A stretch of DNA of 64,000 bases from Actinomyces ruminis (GTDB lineage Bacteria > Actinomycetota > Actinomycetes > Actinomycetales > Actinomycetaceae). The notes beneath the pieces are model-generated. The model was not told where the DNA came from. It did no database searches and was given only the letters and a program-made list of their open reading frames with translations. Below, in pieces: positions 47,329-56,744 of this stretch (position 1 is its first letter; each line of letters begins with the position of its first letter). The position numbers were made by a program, and so were the translations under genes. The stretch spans positions 1-64,000 of the forward strand of contig NZ_MTPX02000039.1 in the NCBI RefSeq assembly GCF_002154335.2, in the 5' to 3' direction.

Positions 47329-47991
47329 TCAGGCCGCGTCGTCGGCCCGGGAGCGCTGAATGTCAGCGCTGAGGTGTCGAGTGATGATGGCTTCGCACTC
47401 GGCGCGATCGACCGGACGGCAGCCCTTCGCCACCCAGCCGGCGATCTTGGCGGGCTCCTCCCGCGCGAGCCGCAGCCCGCGACGCAGCAACACGTGTACC
47501 GGCTTACGGTGCTCGGCCAGGTCCCGGCGCAGCCGGAACCACCAGGTCTGCAGGCGCGGACGCCGCAGTACGAGCGCGTCGGCCAACACACCGGCCTCCC
47601 GGCAGCGGTCGACGAGTTCCGCGGCGAACACGCCCTCCGCGACGTACACCGGCGGGGAGTCAACATCGAGGGTGGTGTAGTCGACGGTGGCGTTGTCCCG
47701 GATCGAGTAAACGGGCACCGTCGTGGAGCCCTCCGCGCACAATTCCAGAATCGCAGCCATGGCGCGGTCTGCGTCCCAGGAGGCGGGGTTGTCCCAGTCG
47801 ATGGCGCTCTGAGCCTTGGCCCGGGTGACGCCGTCCGCGCCCGAGAAAGTGCCGTCCAGTAGAGGCATGCCCGGCTCGTCGCCGTCGCGATAGAAGTCGT
47901 CGAGTTTGAGACGGTGTGCGCCGCAGCGGCGCAGCAGGGACGTCTTACCGGAGCCGGACGGGCCGGCAAGCAGGATGACGCGGGTGCTCAC
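47329..47991 (-). CDS. Uridine kinase-like P-loop protein
   Basis: A 220-residue protein starting at GTG 47991. Walker A GPSGSGKTSLLRR is followed by KLDDFYRDGDEPGMP, the substrate segment IDWDNPASWDADRA, VPVYSIRDNATVDY and VYVAEGVFAAELV: the order seen in uridine kinase/phosphoribulokinase family members. The C-terminal part has RRDLAEHRKPVHVLLRRG. The substrate is probably a nucleoside, but is not certain. The 5-base gap to the pentapeptide gene suggests one transcript. Confidence 0.8.
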   Translation of the reverse strand: MSTRVILLAGPSGSGKTSLLRRCGAHRLKLDDFYRDGDEPGMPLLDGTFSGADGVTRAKAQSAIDWDNPASWDADRAMAAILELCAEGSTTVPVYSIRDNATVDYTTLDVDSPPVYVAEGVFAAELVDRCREAGVLADALVLRRPRLQTWWFRLRRDLAEHRKPVHVLLRRGLRLAREEPAKIAGWVAKGCRPVDRAECEAIITRHLSADIQRSRADDAA

Positions 47992-48171
47992 GGATCCCAA
48001 GGCTATCCTGCCGGGCGGGTGTAGGCGGACATGGCGGCGGTGTCGGGAGCTGCAAATAGCGAGGCGGAGGGTGTGGAGCGAGATGCGCGGGTGTCCTGGC
48101 CTGCCCGGGGCTGCCATCGAAAGCGGCGAATTGGGTACTATCGCTGAAAGGGGCAAGCATGAGGCGGCGTC

Positions 48172-49383
48172 ATGGGTAACGTGCGAGAGGCTGAGGCGAG
48201 TGAACTCCTCGGGCTGATCCGTCGCGGAGAGGCGACCACCAGGCCCGAGCTTCAGGATCGTCTACAACTGTCGCGGGTTACGCTCGGCAAGCGCCTCGAT
48301 GTGTTGCTGCGTTCGGGGCTTGTGGATGAAGCGGGGCAGGACGCCTCAACCGGCGGCAGACCGCGCACGGTATTCCGGATTCGCCCCGGCTGTGGCGTGC
48401 TGCTGGCCGTCGATATCGGTAGTTCACGCACCAACTTGGCGGTGACGGACTTCGCCGGGACGATTCTCGCGCGCGACGACCGGCTGCTGGACCTCTCCGG
48501 CGGTCCCGGCACGGTGCTCCCCTGGGTGCGGCGCCGTTTGAGGGCAATGCTCCAGGAGATCGGTGCCACGGACAGTGTCCTGGGTGGGGGAGTCTGCGTC
48601 CCTGCTCCGGTCGACCCGCTCTCGGGCCGCCTGGCCCACCCGGCGCTCATGCCCGGCTGGCACGGCGTCGACGTCGCCGCGGAGCTGGCGGGAGAATTCG
48701 ACGGCATCCCGGTGGCCGTGGGCAGTGACGTGCAGGTGGCCGCACTCGGCGAGTACCGGATGCACTGGGCCAACCCCGACGGCATCATCCTGGTCAAGGC
48801 GGGAGAGGGGATTGCCGCAGCCGCAGTGATCAGCGGCGTCGTGCGCACGGGTGCCACCGGAGCGGCCGGAGAGATCGGGCATCTGCAGATTCCAGAGGGG
48901 CGGCAGTGCCGCTGTGGGAGATTCGGTTGCCTGGAGTCGGTTGCCGGCGGCTGGGCCCTGCGGGAGCGCCTGAGCGAGGCCGGCTGGACCGTGGACAGCA
49001 GTGAGGATCTGTCCGGACTCGCTTTGCGCGGGGACTCGCTGAGCATCGAGCTGCTGGAACGCTCGGCGCGACTCGTGGGCCGCGCACTTGCCCCGGTCGT
49101 TGCGGTGCTCAATCCCTCAGCCGTGGTGGTGGCCGGTGCCCTCGCCGACGGCGGAGCGGTGTTCCTGGAACCGCTGCGCGCCGCCTTGGAAGCCGCCGGG
49201 CCGCAGGAGACGACCCGGCAACTCGTCGTTGCGTTGGCGCGGCTGGGGGCTGACGCTGGTGTGGTCGGCTCGGCGCTGCTGGCTCAGGATCTGCTGACAG
49301 CCCCCGCACATTTGGACGCACTATTGGCCCGGGTGGCCTCAAGGCACCCGCATGAGGACAGTTTTGTAAAGCTCTTTACATAA
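48172..49383 (+). CDS. ROK family transcriptional regulator
   Basis: A 403-residue protein. The N-terminal winged helix (LLGLIRRGEATTRPELQDRL, SRVTLGKRLDVLLRSGLV) is followed by the ROK sugar-kinase-like fold (LLAVDIGSSRTNLAVTDFAG; GATGAAGEIGHLQI) and the zinc motif CRCGRFGCLES. It stands 67 bases before the EIIA gene and probably regulates this PTS operon. Whether it still phosphorylates a sugar is unknown. Confidence 0.88.
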   Translation: MGNVREAEASELLGLIRRGEATTRPELQDRLQLSRVTLGKRLDVLLRSGLVDEAGQDASTGGRPRTVFRIRPGCGVLLAVDIGSSRTNLAVTDFAGTILARDDRLLDLSGGPGTVLPWVRRRLRAMLQEIGATDSVLGGGVCVPAPVDPLSGRLAHPALMPGWHGVDVAAELAGEFDGIPVAVGSDVQVAALGEYRMHWANPDGIILVKAGEGIAAAAVISGVVRTGATGAAGEIGHLQIPEGRQCRCGRFGCLESVAGGWALRERLSEAGWTVDSSEDLSGLALRGDSLSIELLERSARLVGRALAPVVAVLNPSAVVVAGALADGGAVFLEPLRAALEAAGPQETTRQLVVALARLGADAGVVGSALLAQDLLTAPAHLDALLARVASRHPHEDSFVKLFT

Positions 49384-49450
49384 CAGGTCTACGGCCGGTA
49401 TCGTCGTTCCCGCCGGAACCCACTGGCCCACATGACGAGAAGAGGCAACG

Positions 49451-49942
49451 ATGGCTGTTCTCACTCTGTCCACCGCTTTACCGGACGCCTCTTTCCGACT
49501 TGATGCAGACGCGGCCGACTGGCGCGAAGCGCTTAGGCTTGCGGGGGAAGGACTTACCGCTTCGGGGGCGGCTACGCCCGAGTACACCGAGGAGATGATC
49601 GCGGCCGTGGAGGAGCACGGTCCCTACATCGTCATTGCCCCCGGGCTCGCTCTGGCGCACTCGCGCCCCTCGCCCGCGGTGCTGCACACCGGCATGAGTT
49701 GGGTGCGGCTGGCGCATCCCGTGGAATTCGGCAGCCCAAATGATCCGGTGCGTCACGTCGTCGGCCTGGCAGCCAAGGACGAGCGAGAGCACCTGGACGT
49801 CATGGCCGCGCTTGCCCGCGCCCTGTCTGACCCCGCCTCGCGTGCCGAGCTGGACCGCGTGCCCACCCCTGCGGCGCTACGTGCGCTGCTCGACCCCGCC
49901 TCTACCGATACCGCCACCTCTACCGGATTGGAAGAACAATGA
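49451..49942 (+). CDS. PTS EIIA, ascorbate/mannitol type
   Basis: A 163-residue phosphocarrier of the EIIA-Man/Fru (type 2) fold, with the phospho-His in LALAHSRPSPAV. It starts the three-gene PTS operon and overlaps the EIIB gene by 4 bases. It passes phosphate from HPr to the EIIB below. Confidence 0.88.
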   Translation: MAVLTLSTALPDASFRLDADAADWREALRLAGEGLTASGAATPEYTEEMIAAVEEHGPYIVIAPGLALAHSRPSPAVLHTGMSWVRLAHPVEFGSPNDPVRHVVGLAAKDEREHLDVMAALARALSDPASRAELDRVPTPAALRALLDPASTDTATSTGLEEQ

Positions 49943-50211
49943 ACATCACCTGCGTCTGCGGCATGGGCATCGGCACCTCGATGCTGCTGAAGATGAACGT
50001 CGAGCAGGCCGCGGCCTCACTCGGCATTGATGCGGACGTCAGCACTTCTGACATCGGTACCGCAAAGGGAGCCGCGCAGAGTGCCGACCTGATCATCACC
50101 TCCGCAGAGCTGGCCGAGGAGCTGACGGGCCTGTCCACCCCGGTCGCCGTGGTCCGCAACTTCACCGACATCTCCGAGATCGAGACCGCCTTGAGGGAGA
50201 AGATCCAATGA
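49939..50211 (+). CDS. ulaB: PTS EIIB, ascorbate/galactitol type
   Basis: A 90-residue protein with phospho-Cys in ITCVCGMGIGTSMLLKMNV and the Rossmann-like remainder (DLIITSAELAEEL). It overlaps both neighbours by 4 bases. It resembles UlaB/SgaB; the true sugar may be ascorbate or a related acid. Confidence 0.85.
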   Translation: MNITCVCGMGIGTSMLLKMNVEQAAASLGIDADVSTSDIGTAKGAAQSADLIITSAELAEELTGLSTPVAVVRNFTDISEIETALREKIQ

Positions 50212-51686
50212 ACGCGCTGGTCGCGGTACTCGACTTCATCAGCCAGGAGATCCTCAACGTTCCCGCCTACCTGATCGGCATCGTCGCCGCCGTCGGACTC
50301 GTCGCCCTGCGCAAGTCTGCCGGACAGGTCATCGGGGGAGGCCTCAAGGCGGCAATGGGATACCTGATTCTCGGCGCCGGTGCCACGGTGGTGACCAATT
50401 CCCTGACACCGTTCGGCGATCTCATCTTCATGGTGACCGGGGCCCACGGCGTTGTTCCCACCAACGAGGTCATCACCGCCCAGGCGGCGAGCGAGTACGG
50501 CGCCACCTCGGCCTACCTCATTGTGCTCAGCTTCCTGATCATGCTGCTGCTGGCCAGATTCACGCCGCTGAAGTACGTATTCCTGACCGGGCACCACATG
50601 GTGTTCATGGCCACGCTGCTGGCCGTCGTCCTGTCGGTGGGATTCGGCCCCGGGCACTCCGTTCTCGTGGTGGCGGTCGGCTCGGTGCTCATGGGCATCA
50701 TCATGGTGGTGATGCCTGCCTTCGCCCAGCCCTACATGAACCGGGTTACCGGCGATGACAAGCTGGCCGTCGGGCACTTCAACACGGTCGGCTACGTGCT
50801 GGCGGGTGCGCTGGGCAGCGCAGTAGGCAAGCGCTCGCGCTCCACCGAGGACATGAAGTTCCCGCAGGGACTGCGCTTCCTGCGCGACTCCATGGTGTCT
50901 ACCACCCTGCTCATGCTGGTCCTGTACCTGGTATTCGCCGTGTGGGGCATCATCGCCGTGCCCCGCGACGAACTCATGGCCGTCTTCGAAGGCACACAGA
51001 CGAACGCCACCTACGGCTCCTACATCATGGCGGCCTTCGCCCAGGCACTACAGTTCGGAATCGGCGTCAGCATCATCCTGTACGGGGTGCGCATCATTCT
51101 TGGTGAGTTGGTGCCGGCCTTCCAGGGGATCGCCAACCGGGTAGTACCAGGTGCCAAGCCCGCGCTCGATATTCCGATCGTCTTCCCCTTTGGCCCCAAC
51201 GCCTCCCTGATCGGCTTCATCGCCTCCTTCGTGGGCGGATTGGCATCCCTGGCACTGATCGCCGTCTGGTTCGGGCCGGCCTGGGGCATGGCATTGATCC
51301 TGCCGGGCATGGTTCCGCACTTCTTCGACGGCGGCGGTGCCGGCGTATTCGGCAACTCCACCGGCGGGCGCCGCGGCGCGATCCTGGGCGGATTCGTCAA
51401 TGGTGTGCTCATTACCTTCCTGCCTGCGGCCCTGTTGACGGTCATGGGCACCCTCGGCCTGGCCAATTCCACCTTCGGTGACGCCGACTTCGGCTGGTTC
51501 GGGTCAATCGTGGGGTTGCTCAGCCGTCTGGGAGCTGTCGGCGGTTCGCTGACCGCACTCGCCTTCGGCGGGCTTCTGTTCGCGGCGGCCTGGTGGTATC
51601 AGGTCCGGCTGGTCAACTCCGGATGGCTCCCCGCTGGTGAGCGGGCGGCACTACAGAAGGACAAGGCGACGGCGACGGCCGGCTGA
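50208..51686 (+). CDS. ulaA: PTS EIIC, ascorbate (UlaA/SgaT) type
   Basis: A 492-residue membrane permease with about ten or eleven helices. It shows the UlaA-type segments FISQEILNVPAYLIGIVAAV, GHHMVFMATLLAVVL, QPYMNRVTGDD, VGHFNTVGYVLAGALG and LPGMVPHFFDGGGAGVFGN. It takes up the sugar acid with phosphorylation by the EIIB. No ula catabolic genes follow; a strong terminator ends the operon. Confidence 0.9.
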   Translation: MNALVAVLDFISQEILNVPAYLIGIVAAVGLVALRKSAGQVIGGGLKAAMGYLILGAGATVVTNSLTPFGDLIFMVTGAHGVVPTNEVITAQAASEYGATSAYLIVLSFLIMLLLARFTPLKYVFLTGHHMVFMATLLAVVLSVGFGPGHSVLVVAVGSVLMGIIMVVMPAFAQPYMNRVTGDDKLAVGHFNTVGYVLAGALGSAVGKRSRSTEDMKFPQGLRFLRDSMVSTTLLMLVLYLVFAVWGIIAVPRDELMAVFEGTQTNATYGSYIMAAFAQALQFGIGVSIILYGVRIILGELVPAFQGIANRVVPGAKPALDIPIVFPFGPNASLIGFIASFVGGLASLALIAVWFGPAWGMALILPGMVPHFFDGGGAGVFGNSTGGRRGAILGGFVNGVLITFLPAALLTVMGTLGLANSTFGDADFGWFGSIVGLLSRLGAVGGSLTALAFGGLLFAAAWWYQVRLVNSGWLPAGERAALQKDKATATAG

Positions 51687-51717
51687 CCGACGGCGGCCGC
51701 CCGAACTCGACGCACCC

Positions 51718-51753
51718 GACGGGCCCGGCGACTCTTAAGTCGCCGGGCCCGTC
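51718..51753 (+). terminator. Strong terminator after the ascorbate-type PTS operon
   Basis: A perfect 16-bp stem, GACGGGCCCGGCGACT and its reverse complement, with a CTTA loop, followed by ATTACT. It lies 31 bases past the EIIC stop, between convergent operons. Confidence 0.85.
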
Positions 51754-51758
51754 ATTAC

Positions 51759-51793
51759 TGCCGGTCTCGTGGTGTTACTTGTGCCGGTCTCGG
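51759..51793. repeat. Pair of phased TGCCGGTCTCG repeats
   Basis: TGCCGGTCTCG starts at 51759 and 51782, spacing 23. On the minus strand each reads CGAGACCGG, close to the CCGAGATCGG units at 31951-32007 with the same spacing and a similar TAAC-containing spacer. It is probably another member of that repeat family. Confidence 0.6.
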
Positions 51794-51814
51794 TGAAGAG
51801 GATCGGGCGAGCAC

Positions 51815-53255
51815 TCAGGCGAGCAGAGCGCGCATGCGGGCACGCGCTCCGTCGCGCTTCAATGCCGCCAGCTCCTCGGCGTAGGCGGAGCGGAAGCGCT
51901 CGTCGTCGGCCAGGTCGCCGAAGATCTCCCGGTTGCCGATGAAGCCGAGCGCGTCACCCGCCTCCTGCTGCTCGGCGAAGGGCCGCAGGTCGTCGGCCAC
52001 CGGGATCGCCTCTCCGTTCTCGTCGGTGCCGAGCACCCCCAGCGACCAGGCGGCGCACATTGCGGCCCCCAGACGCACCGGCCCGCCCGCGGCCAGGTTG
52101 TCGCGCACGGTCGGCAGCACGAACTTCGGCATGCCTGACGGCCCGAACTGCGCCAGTCGCAGCAGCGTGTCCGCGATCGCCTCATTGGTGAAGCGCTCGA
52201 AGAGCGTGTCGATGTACTCGTCCAGGTCGATGCCCGGCACCGGCAGCAGCCGCGGCCGCGCCTCCCGCTCCAGGTAGGCGCGCACCCAGGCGGCGATGTC
52301 GCGTCGGCGGCGGCCGTGTGGGCGAACTCCATGCCCAGCAGCCGCCCCCAGTGCGCCAGGCCCTGGTGGGAGGCGTTCAGCAACCGCAGCTTCATCAGCT
52401 CGTAGGGGACGACATCGTCGACCATTTGCACCCCGACCTCCTCGTACGGCGGCCGCCCCGCAGGGAAGTCGTCCTCCAGCACCCACTGGGTGAAGGGCTC
52501 GGCCACCACCGGCCAGGCGTCCTCGACGCCCAGCTCGGCGCGCACCTCCTCGATGTCGGCGGGGGTGGTCTGCGGGGTGATCCGGTCGACCATGCAGTTG
52601 GGGAAGGCGACGTTGCCGTCGATCCAGTCGGCCAGCTCCGGGTCGGACAGGCGCGCCTGGGCGACGACGGCGGTGCGGGCGATCCTCCGTTGCCGGGGAG
52701 GTTGTCGCAGCTCATCACCGTGAACGGGGCGACGCCGGCCTCGCGGCGCAGGCGCAGCGCCTGAACGATGTAGCCGAAGGAGGTCTCCGGCTCGTGGGGG
52801 TGGGCGGCGTCGTGAGCGGCCCCGGGCGCCTCGGCGCGGAAGGCGCCGGTGGCGTCGTCGATGTTGTAGCCGCCCTCGGTGACGGTCAGGGAGACGATCC
52901 GGGTGGTCGGCGCCGTCATCACCTCCAGCACCCCGGCGCGGTCCTCGGGGGCGAAGCGGTAGTCGCAGATGGAGCCGATGATGGCCGGCTCGTGGTGGCC
53001 GTCGGGGTGCTTGAGGGTCAGGCTGTACAGGAAGTCCTGGCCGGTCAGGGCGTCCCGCATGCGCGCGTCCTGGGGCAGCAGGCCCACCCCGCAGATGCCC
53101 CAGTCCAGGGCCTTGCCCGCCCGCATGAGGCGGTCGAGGTACATGGCCTGGTGGGCGCGATGGAAGCCGCCCACGCCCATGTGCACGATCCCGGTGGTCA
53201 GGGCGGAGCGGTCGTAGGTGGGGGCGAGCGGGGAGGCGGCGAGTGTGGTGGTCAT
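51815..53255 (-). CDS. Mannitol dehydrogenase-family polyol oxidoreductase (two frameshifts)
   Basis: About 480 residues. The NAD-binding start is TGIVHMGVGGFHRAHQAMYL. The middle, in a second frame, has DPELADWIDGNVAFPNCMVD and ELMKLRLLNASHQGLAHWG with the catalytic Lys of the KLRLLN motif. The end, in a third frame, has KFVLPTVRDNL. Breaks near 52684 (GGN AGG ATC) and 52301 (GCN GAC ATC) each equal one missing base. It could act on mannitol, fructuronate or tagaturonate. Coupling to the MFS gene favours a polyol. ATG at 53255 has AAGGA upstream. Confidence 0.85.
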
Positions 53256-53344
53256 GATGGACATCCTTGTCTTTGATGGTGAACCAGTATCTTGTCGGTG
53301 CGTGGGCTTGCAGGGTGACTTTGGTGTGGCGGGCTGCGTGCGGG

Positions 53345-54657
53345 TCAGGCCTTGACCGGCTCCTTACGGGTATCGACGTCGTCGGTGAAGTTCTCCAGGA
53401 TGCGGCGTTGCCGGGGAGCTTGAGGGCGAAACACAGGAAGAAGGAGACGACGTAGATTCCGGCCAGCGCCATGGCCACCCACAGGTAGCCGCCGGCGGTG
53501 GTCTCATCGCCCATGAGCAGGGTGACGATGGCCGGACCCACGAAGGCACCAAGGCCGGCGCCGAGGTTGAGGATGGCCAGTGCGTTGCCGGTCTCCCCGT
53601 GGGCGTGGGCGGTGATCAGCGGTGTGGTCGGCACGTGGGCGCTCAGGCCGATGCCGACGGCGGAGGTGCCCAGGGCGATGAGGAAGAAGTTCGGCCCGGC
53701 GACGATCGGGATCAGGTAGATGTACGCCAGCGCCGCGGCCGTGATCGGGGTGGCGAACCACTGCAGGGTGTTGCGCCAGCCGAGCTTGTCGCCGACCACG
53801 CCCCAGAAGACGTCGCCGAGGATGGCCACGAAGCCGAAGATGGAGAACTCCAGGATCGCCTGGGACTCGGGCATGCCGTAGACCTTGTGCAGGTAGACCA
53901 CGTAGTAGGCCTGCATGCCGTACTGGCCGGAGAGGTTGATGACCTTTACGATGCCGCCAATGGACACCCTGGGGTAGCGCCACAGCACGGATACGGCTGA
54001 GCCGACGGACTCCACCACGGACTTGCCGCGGGTCTGCGCCGAGGAGGGGTGCAGCCGCAGGAACAGCATGCCGATCACGCCGCCCACGGCGGCCAGCGCC
54101 CAACCGAGCCAGAGGGTGGCGATGTGACCGATGTGCGGCAGCAGCAGGCTGGAGAGGTAGGAGCCGAGCAGCTGCATGCCCAGGCTGAAGGCGAACCAGA
54201 ACCAGCCGGAGACCGAGGACTGGCGGGCGGGCGGGGTCACCATCATGGTCCAGGTGAGGAACCCGTACGCGAACATGGGGTAGCCGAAGCCGCGCATGCC
54301 ATAGAACAGGAGTAGCAGCGGCAGATTGTGGCTGGGCAGGCCGACGGCGATGAACAGTGCGTCGAACACCAGGAATGACACCAGGCCGATCAGCATTACC
54401 CGCCGGCAGCCGATTGCATCGCACAGGGCGCCGGACAGGAAGGCCGCAATGGCGACGACCACCCCGTAGGAGGTGACGATCATTGAGGCCTGGGAGACGG
54501 CGAAGCCGACCGAACTGCTGGACAGGTAGTTGGTGATCCACACCGCCTCGATGCCGTCACCGATCACGAAGATGATGACCGCCAGGAATCCGGTGGCGAG
54601 GTTGGTGGGGAATCCAGTCTTCTGTATGGCTGCTATGAGCCTGTTGGAGGAGGGCAT
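53345..54657 (-). CDS. MFS sugar/polyol transporter (frameshift near C-terminus)
   Basis: About 437 residues with twelve predicted helices. Helix 1 is LATGFLAVIIFVIGDGIEAV; the loop 2-3 motif is GALCDAIGCRRVMLIG; DVFWGVVGDKLGWRNTL marks the repeat in the second half. Near 53404 one base is missing (probably C in GCC(C)GCATC). Repair gives the tail ILENFTDDVDTRKEPVKA with TGA at 53345-53347. It belongs to the polyol permease group by neighbourhood with the dehydrogenase. Three GTGACCGTTTCC-like sites lie upstream. Confidence 0.85.
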
Positions 54658-55250
54658 CGTTGCTCGATCACCTTTGGTCGCTGTTTCAGGGGCCGGCGTC
54701 CTTCGCCGGTGGCATCAAGTGTGGGACCGAGCGGTGACCGCCTCGGTGACTGGTTGCGGGCGTGCAGTTTGCCGGTGTCCGACTCCGGAAATGCCCGGAT
54801 GACGCGGCTCAAGGCGACCGAACAGGGCCGGAGTTTACCGAATCCGGACGCGCTGGTGACCGTTTCCTGGCTGGGGATGTGAGTTGGGCGGGTTGAGGAC
54901 GTGGGGTAGCCCGCGCGGCTACCCCGGAGAGCGTTGACGGCGGCTATCCGGCGGCGCCGGTGCCCCTGTCCGGCTCATCCGTCCCGCCTTGCCGAAGCCC
55001 CACCGGTCCCGCATTGTCGCAAACGGTTACAAACGCGCTCGCGGCGCCAATCCGTTACTTGCAAAACGTTGAAATCATGCGGTTGCTCGATTCTGACGAT
55101 CAGGAGAAACCAGCGTTTGTGACCGTTTCCGACAATGTTCACCCCGAGTCACGACCAGAGCGGGGCAGGCTTGCGAGCGGTCGTCGATGCCATGTCGAGT
55201 GTCGGCGGCAGTCGGCCACCGCGCTCCTGAGTCAGACACTCCGCTCCAGT
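54658..55250. promoter_or_regulatory. Regulatory region upstream of the MFS-dehydrogenase operon
   Basis: 593 bases between the deoR stop and the MFS start. Two inverted 21-base sites (55016-55036 and 55113-55133) agree at 19 of 21 positions after reverse complement; the shared core is AAACGGTNACAAACGC. A weaker third copy (GTGACCGTTTCC) lies at 54850-54870. Likely operators of the DeoR regulator encoded next door. No gene seen. Confidence 0.65.
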
Positions 55251-56048
55251 TCAGACTCGGTCGACCTGTGGGCCCAGGGCGCCGAGTCTGCGCGCCGTCG
55301 TGGAACGCAGCTCCCGGCCGGTAATGATCCGCTCCAGGGCGCGCACGTGCCCGAAGCGCACGAAGGTGGAATGGCCGAACTTCGTGTGGTTGCCGACGAA
55401 GATTGCCCGCCGGGAGACGCCCAGCGCCGTCTCCTTGACCGCGGCCACCGCCGGGTCCGGGGTGGTCAGCCAGCCCGCGTCGGTGACGCCGTTGGCGCCG
55501 ATGAAGGCGAGATCCGGCTCCATCCGCTCCAGCATGGCGGTGGCCCAGCTATCGACGGCGCCCAGGGTGGTGGGCCGGATCCGGCCGCCGACGGTGATCA
55601 CGGTGTAGCGCGGTCGCTCGGCCAGCTCGAGCGCCGTGGGCAGGGAGGTGGTCACCACGGTGAGGGGGCGGTCGACGGGAAGCGATCGCCCGACCAACAG
55701 CGGCTGGTTGCCCTCGTCGAGGAACACCGTTTCTGCGTGCCCCAGGCAGGCGGCGGCCGCCCGGGCAATGCGGTCCTTCTCCGCGGCATTGTGGCTGGAG
55801 CGGAAGGCCTGACTGGTCTCGTAGGCGGCCGACTCCGCGGCCGCCACCCGACCATAGGAGCGGATGATGCGGCCGCTCGACTCCAGCTGGCGCAGGTCGC
55901 GGCGGATGGTTTCTACGGACACCCCGAAGCGCGCAGAAAGCTCGGATACCTCCATCTCGCCGCGTTCACGCAGCTCGCGGATGAGCGCCTCCCGGCGCGC
56001 ACGGGTATCCGCGCGCGCCGGGAGCGGATCCGGGGTACTGGCCGTCAT
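55251..56048 (-). CDS. DeoR family transcriptional regulator
   Basis: A 265-residue repressor. The winged helix runs from RREALIRELRERGEMEVSEL through FGVSVETIRRDLRQLESSG. The sugar-phosphate sensor domain has VFLDEGNQPLLVGRSL, VVTTSLPTALEL, GGRIRPTTLGAVDSWA, LAFIGANGV and RAIFVGNHTKFG. It lies 42 bases after lutC and 593 bases before the MFS-dehydrogenase operon, which it probably controls. Confidence 0.9.
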   Translation of the reverse strand: MTASTPDPLPARADTRARREALIRELRERGEMEVSELSARFGVSVETIRRDLRQLESSGRIIRSYGRVAAAESAAYETSQAFRSSHNAAEKDRIARAAAACLGHAETVFLDEGNQPLLVGRSLPVDRPLTVVTTSLPTALELAERPRYTVITVGGRIRPTTLGAVDSWATAMLERMEPDLAFIGANGVTDAGWLTTPDPAVAAVKETALGVSRRAIFVGNHTKFGHSTFVRFGHVRALERIITGRELRSTTARRLGALGPQVDRV

Positions 56049-56090
56049 GACCGCCCTTGCCGTACTGTCCCGCGGCGCGGGACAGTGGAC

Positions 56091-56744
56091 TCAGTGCGCA
56101 ATGACGACGCCGAGGTTGCGCGGGCCGTGCACGCCGTTGACGCGCACCAGCTCGATGTCGGATGTTGCCGAAGGACCGGCGATCCAGGTCATCGGGCGCG
56201 TGGGATGCTGGCCGAGCACATCGACGGCCTGCGGCACCGTCGGCATGATCATCTCGCGCTCCAGCACGATCACGTGCTTGTCCGGCACCAGGGTGATGGC
56301 GCGCCGCCCCTGGTCGGGCTCGCCGTCCAGGCAGATCGTCCCGGACAGGGACACGCCCACCCGGGAGCAGGTGACCACCGCGTCGATGTCGTTGAGCTCG
56401 AGCGTGGGGATCTGCTGCTCGCGGGAGTCCTCGACCACCTTGCGTCCGTTGCGGGCGGCCGCCTCCTTGTATGCGGCGGGCAGCCCGGCGGGGACGACGA
56501 CGCTCTTCGCGTCTCCGAGCAGCTCATCGATGCCGTCTAGGATGGCGGCGTCCTTCGGGGCCTGCACCACCTTGGCGGAGTAGTCCTCGAGCTTCTCCAC
56601 CATGTCCGCCACCACCGGCTCCGAGCCGGGGGCGTCGGCGCCGACGCGAATGTATTCACGGGGGATCTCCCGCACCGGGCGGCCCTGCTGAGAGCGGGAG
56701 ATGGCCTCGCGGGCACGGGCGAGAATGGCGGTCTTGGCATCCAT
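56091..56744 (-). CDS. lutC: LutC-like LUD domain protein
   Basis: A 217-residue LUD-domain subunit of the L-lactate oxidation complex. Segments AAILDGIDELLGDAKSVVVP, DIDAVVTCSRVGVSLSGTI, LVPDKHVIVLEREMIMPTV and IAGPSATSDIELVRVNGVHG match LutC, the last being its most conserved motif. Start overlaps the lutB stop by one base. Confidence 0.9.
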   Translation of the reverse strand: MDAKTAILARAREAISRSQQGRPVREIPREYIRVGADAPGSEPVVADMVEKLEDYSAKVVQAPKDAAILDGIDELLGDAKSVVVPAGLPAAYKEAAARNGRKVVEDSREQQIPTLELNDIDAVVTCSRVGVSLSGTICLDGEPDQGRRAITLVPDKHVIVLEREMIMPTVPQAVDVLGQHPTRPMTWIAGPSATSDIELVRVNGVHGPRNLGVVIAH

